Of a DNA stretch of 14,385 bases, positions 7,536 to 12,437 are shown one piece after another. Under the pieces are notes generated by a model. That model had not been told where the DNA came from. It did no database searches and worked only from the letters and a program-made list of their open reading frames with translations. Position 1 is the stretch's first letter, and the number at the start of each line of letters is the position of its first letter. Both the position numbers and the translations under genes were made by a program. Source of the stretch: Synergistaceae bacterium (GTDB taxonomy: Bacteria; Synergistota; Synergistia; Synergistales; Aminobacteriaceae). Where the stretch lies: the NCBI GenBank assembly GCA_009784305.1, contig WRBZ01000006.1, positions 1-14,385 of the forward strand, in the 5' to 3' direction.

Positions 7536-8168
7536 ATGCGAGCAATATTGTTGGGCGCTCCCGGAGCAGGAAAAGGGACTCAGGCTGAAGATATAAAGCA
7601 GTATTATAACTGCGCCCATATTTCAACAGGTGATATGCTCAGGGTAAACATCAAGGCCGGCACAGAGCTTGGAAAAAAGGCTAAAGCTTTTATGGACTCG
7701 GGCGGGCTTGTCCCTGATGATGTGATAATCGGAATGATAGAGGAGCGTTTGGAAGCCCCCGATTGTGCAAATGGTTTTCTGCTTGATGGATGTCCCAGGA
7801 CTGTTCCTCAGGCGGAGGCGCTTCTTGAGCTTCTTGACAAGATGAATTGCCCGCTTGACGTAGTTTTTTTGTTTGAAGTTGATGATGAGATAGTAGTCAG
7901 CCGCCTTACAAATCGCAGGACTTGCGATAAATGCGGCAAAATAACTAATCTTCTTTATCATCATGGTGAAAATTGCGATTGCGGCGGGATACTGCAGCAA
8001 CGGGATGATGACAAGGAAGAAGTCATACGCAAAAGGCTGGCTGTTTATCATACGCAGACGGCGCCTTTGATCGACTGGTATGAAAGAAAGGGAATCCTAC
8101 GCCGTCTTGATGGAAAGCGTGACCGAAGCGCTATTTTCGACGATATCAAGGTCATGTTTCCTGAATGA
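7536..8168 (+). CDS. adk: Adenylate kinase with a compact four-cysteine lid
   Basis: Adenylate kinase catalyses ATP + AMP = 2 ADP in the cytosol and balances adenine nucleotides. The 210-residue protein has the P-loop GAPGAGKGT (7-15), ISTGDMLR (29-36), GGLVPDDV in the NMP-binding part, LLDGCPRT (82-89), the lid (about 123-160) and RDDD (156-159). The lid carries C130, C133, C147 and C149. Many Gram-positive-type enzymes have C-x2-C-x16-C-x2-C/D; here the spacing is C-x2-C-x13-C-x-C, so the knuckle is shorter while four cysteines remain. The usual Phe/Tyr of DG(F/Y)PRT is Cys86. AGGAGGT at 7523-7529 precedes the ATG. The stop overlaps the map start (ATGA), a common adk-map arrangement. Zinc binding is inferred. 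Confidence 0.97.
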   Translation: MRAILLGAPGAGKGTQAEDIKQYYNCAHISTGDMLRVNIKAGTELGKKAKAFMDSGGLVPDDVIIGMIEERLEAPDCANGFLLDGCPRTVPQAEALLELLDKMNCPLDVVFLFEVDDEIVVSRLTNRRTCDKCGKITNLLYHHGENCDCGGILQQRDDDKEEVIRKRLAVYHTQTAPLIDWYERKGILRRLDGKRDRSAIFDDIKVMFPE

Positions 8169-8938
8169 TAAAACTCAAAACCGAGACGGAATTGGTGAGG
8201 ATGCGTAGAGCCGGGTCCATTGTCGCAAATGTTCTTGACATGCTTCGGGAAATAGTAAAACCGGGCATATCGACCGGAGAATTAAATGCAGCGGTAAGTG
8301 AGTGTATAGAAAGGGAAGGAGCTATCCCTGCTTTTAAAGGCTATAAGCCGATACACGCATCAAACCCGTTTCCGGGGGTTATTTGCACTTCCGTCAACAG
8401 TGAAATAGTTCATGGTATCCCGAGCAGGGAGCGTATCCTTATTGAGGGAGATATATTGAGCGTTGATGTGGGAGTTTGCTGGCAAGGTTATTACGGTGAC
8501 GCTGCTTGTACTTATCCTGTTGGTGTTATAAGCGAATCGAGGGCGCGGCTGCTGGAGGTAACTTTAGAATGCTTGAATCGCGCAATAGCATCAGCGAGGA
8601 AGAACAATACGCTTGGCGATATAGGATATGCGGTGGAGTCGCACGCTTTAGCCAATGGATATGGGGTTGTAAGGGACTATACCGGGCATGGATTGGGGTC
8701 AAAGCTTCATGAAGCTCCTCAGATACCTAATTATGGAAGACCCGGCAGGGGTATTTCTCTTCAAAGAGGGATGACTCTCGCGATTGAGCCGATGGTAATG
8801 GCTGGCGGCGAGGAGGTTGTTGTAGGAGCGGATGATTGGGTTGTGCTTACTGCTGACGGTTCCGATGCTGCACATTTTGAAAGGTCAGTTGTAATAACTG
8901 ACCATGAAACAGAAATCCTGACCCCATGGCAGATCTAA
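8165..8938 (+). CDS. map: Methionine aminopeptidase, type I
   Basis: This cytosolic metalloenzyme removes the initiator methionine from nascent proteins as they leave the ribosome. The 257-residue length and pita-bread-fold motifs fit type I. All five metal ligands are present: D101 (SVDVG), D112 (GDAA), H175 (GHGLG), E208 (AIEPM) and E239 (FERSV). The active-site histidine is also there at H83 (IVHGIP). Relative to the typical FKGYxGFPxSIC stretch, this protein reads FKGYKPIHASNPFPGVIC, about six residues longer near the substrate pocket. The ATG overlaps the adk stop by 4 nt and has only a weak AAGG at 8148-8151, so reinitiation after adk is likely. The end overlaps the KOW gene by 13 nt. 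Confidence 0.97.
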   Translation: MIKLKTETELVRMRRAGSIVANVLDMLREIVKPGISTGELNAAVSECIEREGAIPAFKGYKPIHASNPFPGVICTSVNSEIVHGIPSRERILIEGDILSVDVGVCWQGYYGDAACTYPVGVISESRARLLEVTLECLNRAIASARKNNTLGDIGYAVESHALANGYGVVRDYTGHGLGSKLHEAPQIPNYGRPGRGISLQRGMTLAIEPMVMAGGEEVVVGADDWVVLTADGSDAAHFERSVVITDHETEILTPWQI

Positions 8939-9204
8939 AACTGGGACAGGTAGTTATATCAAAGCAGGGCAAAGATGTAGGACGTATTTACGTTGTAGTA
9001 GGAGTGGCTGAGGGGAGAGTATTCTTAGCGGATGCGTGCAAGTTTAACGTGAAGCGCCCTAAACGGAAGAATCCGAAGCATCTTCAGCCGATGCGGCTTG
9101 TTATTGATGAGGTGCGCAAAAAGGTGGAAGAAGGTCAGGATATTGACCATGGAAGATTTCGTTATCTTTTGTCCGCTATGAAAAATGGCGGCAGGGAAAA
9201 ATAA
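8926..9204 (+). CDS. KOW-domain RNA-binding protein, L14e/L6e/L27e-like
   Basis: A 92-residue basic protein. Residues about 4-35 form a KOW-like beta-barrel motif: LGQVVISKQGKDVGRIYVVV followed by a hydrophobic strand (GRVFLADACKF). The middle is strongly basic (KRPKRKNPKHLQP), then comes a helical segment (VIDEVRKKVEEGQDIDHGRF). This resembles the archaeal and eukaryotic L14e-type ribosomal proteins (COG2163). Proteins of this type are known at this place, between map and infA, in Clostridia and related bacteria, usually annotated only as RNA-binding. A role in ribosome assembly or translation is inferred from fold and neighbours. The ATG lies 13 nt inside the end of map and has no clear Shine-Dalgarno, so translation probably depends on map. 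Confidence 0.88.
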   Translation: MADLKLGQVVISKQGKDVGRIYVVVGVAEGRVFLADACKFNVKRPKRKNPKHLQPMRLVIDEVRKKVEEGQDIDHGRFRYLLSAMKNGGREK

Positions 9205-9226
9205 AAGCAGGAAGGCAGGTTAGTGC

Positions 9227-9448
9227 ATGTCAGACAAAGAAGAAGTTATAGAAGCTAAAGGAGTTGTTTCAGAACCATTACCGAACGCGATGTTCAGAGT
9301 GGAGCTGGAAAATGGACATAAACTCCTTGCACATGTAGCCGGTAAAATGAGAATGCATTTTATTCGAATACTACCCGGAGACAGGGTGCTGGTCGAGATC
9401 TCTCCGTATGACCTTACGAGAGGTCGTATAACTTATCGGTATAAATAA
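9227..9448 (+). CDS. infA: Translation initiation factor IF-1
   Basis: IF-1 is an OB-fold protein that binds the A site of the 30S subunit during initiation and works with IF-2 and IF-3. The 73-residue product has the family layout: [20 protein letters not shown], then [20 protein letters not shown] and [20 protein letters not shown], ending TYRYK. ATG 9227 follows the modest purine-rich GGAAGGCAGG at 9210-9219. It stands 22 nt after the KOW gene and 25 nt before rpmJ, the usual infA-rpmJ-rpsM order. Length and motifs are standard. Confidence 0.98.
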   Translation: MSDKEEVIEAKGVVSEPLPNAMFRVELENGHKLLAHVAGKMRMHFIRILPGDRVLVEISPYDLTRGRITYRYK

Positions 9449-9473
9449 AAGCGCGCTTAAGGAGTGGTTATAA

Positions 9474-9599
9474 ATGAAGGTAAAACCGTCGGTAAAACCG
9501 ATGTGTGAGTTCTGCCGTGTGATTCGCCGTGAAGGAGTAGTCAGAATTATTTGCAGCAGGGATCCACGTCACAAACAAAGACAGGGCGCAAGGAGGTAA
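9474..9599 (+). CDS. rpmJ: 50S ribosomal protein L36, zinc-binding type
   Basis: L36 is the smallest ribosomal protein, a zinc ribbon that stabilises 23S rRNA near the L11 and L6 region. The 41-codon ORF runs from ATG 9474 to TAA 9597-9599. It begins [19 protein letters not shown], the family signature, and has the C-C-C-H zinc ligands C11, C14, C27 and H33, then HKQRQG. Most L36 proteins end at that QG (37-38 residues); here there are three more residues, ARR. The last two Arg codons, AGG AGG, are the Shine-Dalgarno of rpsM. AAGGAG at 9459-9464 lies 9 nt before the ATG. The gene is easy to miss because of its length, but placement and sequence make it certain. Confidence 0.97.
   Translation: MKVKPSVKPMCEFCRVIRREGVVRIICSRDPRHKQRQGARR
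9591..9596 (+). promoter_or_regulatory. Ribosome-binding site of rpsM inside the end of rpmJ
   Basis: AGGAGG is a perfect Shine-Dalgarno core, 7 nt before the rpsM ATG at 9604. It is also the last two sense codons of rpmJ (Arg-Arg). Ribosomes finishing L36 would therefore cover the S13 start site, which suggests coupling of the two genes. The coupling itself is inferred. Confidence 0.8.
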
Positions 9600-9603
9600 C
9601 GGG

Positions 9604-9981
9604 ATGGCTCGTATTGCAGGTGTTGATCTTCCAAAGGATAAACGCATAGAGATTGCGCTTACCTATATTTTTGGAATTGGATTGGCGACAGCGAAGAAAA
9701 TTCTCGCTAAGACAGGCGTGAACCCGGACATAAGGGTAAAAGCTTTATCCGAAGAGGATGCGCAGAAAATCCGCCGTGAAATAGAAGAGAATATAAAAGT
9801 TGAAGGAGATTTGCGCAGAGAGGTCTCAATGAGTATCAAACGGCTTATCGATATAGGCTGCTATCGTGGGATACGTCATAAAATCGGGCTTCCTGTGCGC
9901 GGGCAAAGGACGAAGACGAACGCGAGGACCCGTAAAGGGCCGCGTCGCACCGTTGCCAATAAGAAGCAGGCAGGAAAGTAA
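9604..9981 (+). CDS. rpsM: 30S ribosomal protein S13
   Basis: S13 lies in the 30S head, forms intersubunit bridges with L5 and contacts P-site tRNA through its basic tail. The 125-residue product opens [20 protein letters not shown] and has the helix-two-turn-helix around [14 protein letters not shown]. It continues with [20 protein letters not shown] and the signature [20 protein letters not shown] with [16 protein letters not shown] 9604 is preceded by the AGGAGG in the end of rpmJ. The next gene, rpsK, starts 15 nt after the stop. Standard in all visible respects. Confidence 0.98.
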   Translation: MARIAGVDLPKDKRIEIALTYIFGIGLATAKKILAKTGVNPDIRVKALSEEDAQKIRREIEENIKVEGDLRREVSMSIKRLIDIGCYRGIRHKIGLPVRGQRTKTNARTRKGPRRTVANKKQAGK

Positions 9982-9996
9982 AGGGGGAATAGTGGC

Positions 9997-10398
9997 GTGG
10001 CAAAACAGCGTACAAGTGGTCGCACAAGAGGCAAGAAGCGAGAGAAGAAAAATATAAGTTACGGAGTGGCTCATATCTACTCTACTTTTAACAATACTAT
10101 CGTCTGCATAAGCGATAAAGGCGGAAACATAATATCCTGGGCTTCGGGCGGAAATGTCGGTTTCAAGGGAACAAGGAAATCCACACCGTTCGCGGCGCAG
10201 ATTGCAGCGCAGAATGTCGCTAAGGTAGCGCAGGACAATGGAATGCAGGAACTTGACGTCATAGTCAGAGGGCCTGGCCCGGGGCGTGAGTCCGCGATCC
10301 GTTCTTTACAGACAGCGGGGCTGCAGGTCAATTTGATCCGGGATACCACTCCCGTGCCGCACAATGGATGCCGCCCTCCAAAACGGCGCCGGGTGTAG
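9997..10398 (+). CDS. rpsK: 30S ribosomal protein S11
   Basis: S11 forms the platform of the 30S subunit near the E site and the Shine-Dalgarno cleft. The start is a GTG at 9997, giving [14 protein letters not shown], with GGGGG at 9983-9987 nine bases upstream. The 133-residue product has [22 protein letters not shown], where the ATFNNT-type motif is STFNNT, then [20 protein letters not shown] and [18 protein letters not shown]. It ends [15 protein letters not shown], including the conserved NG pair known as an isoaspartate site in E. coli S11. Family length and motifs are intact; the non-ATG start is the only oddity. Confidence 0.98.
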   Translation: MAKQRTSGRTRGKKREKKNISYGVAHIYSTFNNTIVCISDKGGNIISWASGGNVGFKGTRKSTPFAAQIAAQNVAKVAQDNGMQELDVIVRGPGPGRESAIRSLQTAGLQVNLIRDTTPVPHNGCRPPKRRRV

Positions 10399-10422
10399 TC
10401 GGAATCAAAGGAGAATGAGAAT

Positions 10423-11067
10423 ATGAGCAGATATACTGGTCCGGTCTGTCGGCTTTGCAAGGCAGAGAGCGCCAAATTATTTTTAAAGGGTGACCGTTGC
10501 TACACTGAAAAGTGTGCGATAACGAGGTCCGAATCTGGAGAGAAAAAAGTTAAAAAAACATCGCGCCCAAAAACGAAGATAAGCGAATACGGGATTCGTC
10601 TCAGAGAAAAACAAAAGCTTCGCCGTTTTTACGGGATACAGGAATCACAATTCCGTCGTTTTTACGGTATTGCCGAAAAAATGAAGGGACAGACGGGGCA
10701 TAATTTCCTGCAACTGCTTGAACGCCGCCTTGACAATGTCGTTCATCGTTTAGGATTGGGCATCAGCCGCGCACAGGCGCGTCAGCTTGTACTGCACGGT
10801 CATTTTCTTATAAACGGTAAGAAAGTAGATATTCCGAGCTACCTGGTCGAAGCCGGCGATGTTATAACTGTGAAGGAAAAAAGCAGAACTATCCCTGTTA
10901 TAAAAGAGAACTCGGAAGCAGCGGCCGCTAAAAAAGGCGGCGGAACGCCTGCTTGGCTTGAATATGACGCTGCAAAATATGAAGGAAAAATTGTATCTGT
11001 TCCAACACGCGAACAGGTTGATGCTCCAGTATCAGAACAGCTTGTTGTCGAATTTTATGCTCGTTAA
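10423..11067 (+). CDS. rpsD: 30S ribosomal protein S4, zinc-binding type
   Basis: S4 is a primary 16S rRNA-binding protein that starts assembly of the 30S body, lies at the mRNA entry and affects accuracy. In many bacteria it represses the alpha operon. The 214-residue product has the zinc-ligand set C9, C12, C26 and C31 near its N-terminus, as in Thermus-type S4. It continues with YGIRLREKQKLRRFYGI, QFRRFYGIAEKMKGQTG and the S4 RNA-binding domain RRLDNVVHRLGLGISRAQAR, then QLVLHGHFLINGKKVDIPSY. The C-terminal part has TPAWLEYDAAKYEGKIVSVP and ends LVVEFYAR. AAAGGAG at 10407-10413 precedes ATG 10423. The alanine/lysine-rich stretch EAAAAKKGGG (about 159-168) is a variable loop. Confidence 0.97.
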   Translation: MSRYTGPVCRLCKAESAKLFLKGDRCYTEKCAITRSESGEKKVKKTSRPKTKISEYGIRLREKQKLRRFYGIQESQFRRFYGIAEKMKGQTGHNFLQLLERRLDNVVHRLGLGISRAQARQLVLHGHFLINGKKVDIPSYLVEAGDVITVKEKSRTIPVIKENSEAAAAKKGGGTPAWLEYDAAKYEGKIVSVPTREQVDAPVSEQLVVEFYAR

Positions 11068-11090
11068 AGAGCAGGAAGGTGTTGGTAACA

Positions 11091-12068
11091 GTGGAATTGT
11101 TGCGTCCTGAAATACGTATTACAGAGAGCAGTTCCACATACGCCGTGCTCTCTCTGGAACCGTTGGAAAGAGGGTACGGAATGACTTTGGGCAATGCTCT
11201 GAGAAGAGTTTTACTCTCGTCAATTCGTGGTGCAGCTATTACAGCGGTTCGGATCAGCGGTGTGTTACATGAATTCAGCACTGTGCCGGGAGCGAGAGAG
11301 GATGTAATAGAGATCCTTATGAATCTCAAACACATTCCGGTGCTATCGCACAGTACAGATATAAAAACTCTGAGAATTGAAGTTGACGGCCCATGTGATG
11401 TCAGGGCAAAACATGTTCAGCCGGACAGCGAGATTGAATTTGTGGATCCAGAGGCAAAAATCTGTTCGATTGGAGAAGGCGGGCGTTTGGAAATGGATCT
11501 GTACATAGAACATGGGGTAGGTTATGTGTCGAGCGAACGTCCCAAGCCGGTATGGCTGCCGATAGACGCGTTGTTGGTCGATGCGATTTACTCTCCTGTT
11601 CTTCGGGTAAACTATGAGATCGAGGCAGCCCGTGTCGGGCAGCGAACCGACTTTGAAAGGCTTTTGCTTTATATTTGGACAAATGGAATAATTACGCCGG
11701 AAATGGCGACGCATGAGGCATCAAAGATTCTGGAAGTGTATTTCAGCTATCTCATGTCCGATCTTGCAAAATTCTGCAATATAGTAGACGAACCTGATGT
11801 AATCGGAAACATAAGTCGCTCTCTTGCAGGAACGCATGAGCGGGATGCTCTTTTGAGCCGTTCTGTCAAGGAGCTTGAGCTGTCCATTCGCAGCGAAAAT
11901 TGTTTGATGCGCGGAGGAATCCGTACTGTGGCGGAACTTGTGCGTCATTCGCGCGAGGACCTGCTTAAGATTCGAAACCTTGGTAAGGTATCGCTTATTG
12001 AGATAACAGATAAACTTGAATCTGCAGGATTGCACCTCAGAAACAGCGATAAGGAAATGGAGGATTAG
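11091..12068 (+). CDS. rpoA: DNA-directed RNA polymerase alpha subunit
   Basis: Alpha dimerises to seed assembly of RNA polymerase, and its C-terminal domain contacts UP elements and activators. The N-terminal domain (residues about 1-230) shows LEPLERGYGMTLGNALRRVL with LSSIRGAAITAVRISGVLHE, and VDAIYSPVLRVNYEIEAARV. The C-terminal domain (about 258-318) has SIRSENCLMRGGIRTVAELV and DLLKIRNLGKVSLIEI, including the DNA-contact residues R267 and N270. I chose GTG 11091 (MELLRPEIRI, 325 residues), 11 nt after AGGAAGG (11073-11079). In-frame GTG 11079 overlaps that ribosome-binding site and TTG 11082 is only 2 nt from it, so both are weaker. It sits between rpsD and rplQ as in most bacteria. Confidence 0.97.
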   Translation: MELLRPEIRITESSSTYAVLSLEPLERGYGMTLGNALRRVLLSSIRGAAITAVRISGVLHEFSTVPGAREDVIEILMNLKHIPVLSHSTDIKTLRIEVDGPCDVRAKHVQPDSEIEFVDPEAKICSIGEGGRLEMDLYIEHGVGYVSSERPKPVWLPIDALLVDAIYSPVLRVNYEIEAARVGQRTDFERLLLYIWTNGIITPEMATHEASKILEVYFSYLMSDLAKFCNIVDEPDVIGNISRSLAGTHERDALLSRSVKELELSIRSENCLMRGGIRTVAELVRHSREDLLKIRNLGKVSLIEITDKLESAGLHLRNSDKEMED

Positions 12069-12074
12069 TTAATA

Positions 12075-12437
12075 ATGAGACATCGTATGGACAAAAGAAA
12101 GCTTGGCCGCTATGGAAGCCATAGAATGATAATGCTTGGAAACCTTGCGGCGAGCTTGTTCCTTAATGACAGTATAACGACGACTGTTACACGTGCAAAA
12201 GAGCTGCGCAGTTTTGCCGAAAAACTCATTACGCGCGCACGTGGCGGCACAATAAATGATCGTCGTATCGTACGTCAGAAGATGCCGCATAAAGCCGCTG
12301 CGCTGAAGCTATTCAGCGAGGTGGCTCCTAAGTATTTGTCTTTTGATAAAGGCGGATATACCCGTATAGTAAAACTTGCTCCCCGTGCGGGAGACGGGGC
12401 GCAGATGGCAGTTATTCAGCTTGTTGAAGGGAAATAA
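12075..12437 (+). CDS. rplQ: 50S ribosomal protein L17
   Basis: L17 sits at the exit-tunnel side of the 50S subunit, opposite L22 and near L32. The 120-residue product opens MRHRMDKRKLGRYGSHRMIM, close to the family start (MRHrxxgrkLgRxxsHRxAm), then LGNLAASLFLNDSITTTVTR and AKELRSFAEKLITRARGGT. It ends GGYTRIVKLAPRAGDGAQMA followed by VIQLVEGK. GGAGG at 12059-12063, within the end of rpoA, is 11 nt before ATG 12075. A GC-rich inverted repeat near the end (CCCCGT 12381-12386 with ACGGGG 12394-12399) has no T-tract and codes for conserved residues, so it is not called a terminator. The last codons overlap the inferred start of the ECF ATPase gene. Confidence 0.97.
   Translation: MRHRMDKRKLGRYGSHRMIMLGNLAASLFLNDSITTTVTRAKELRSFAEKLITRARGGTINDRRIVRQKMPHKAAALKLFSEVAPKYLSFDKGGYTRIVKLAPRAGDGAQMAVIQLVEGK

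Noticed and set aside
8506..8712. 68-codon plus-strand frame inside map
   Set aside because: It lies wholly within map in another frame, and map has all five metal ligands; no independent start signal was seen.
12381..12399. Inverted repeat CCCCGT/ACGGGG at the end of rplQ as an operon terminator
   Set aside because: It lies inside conserved L17 codons, has no T-tract, and the next gene overlaps rplQ.
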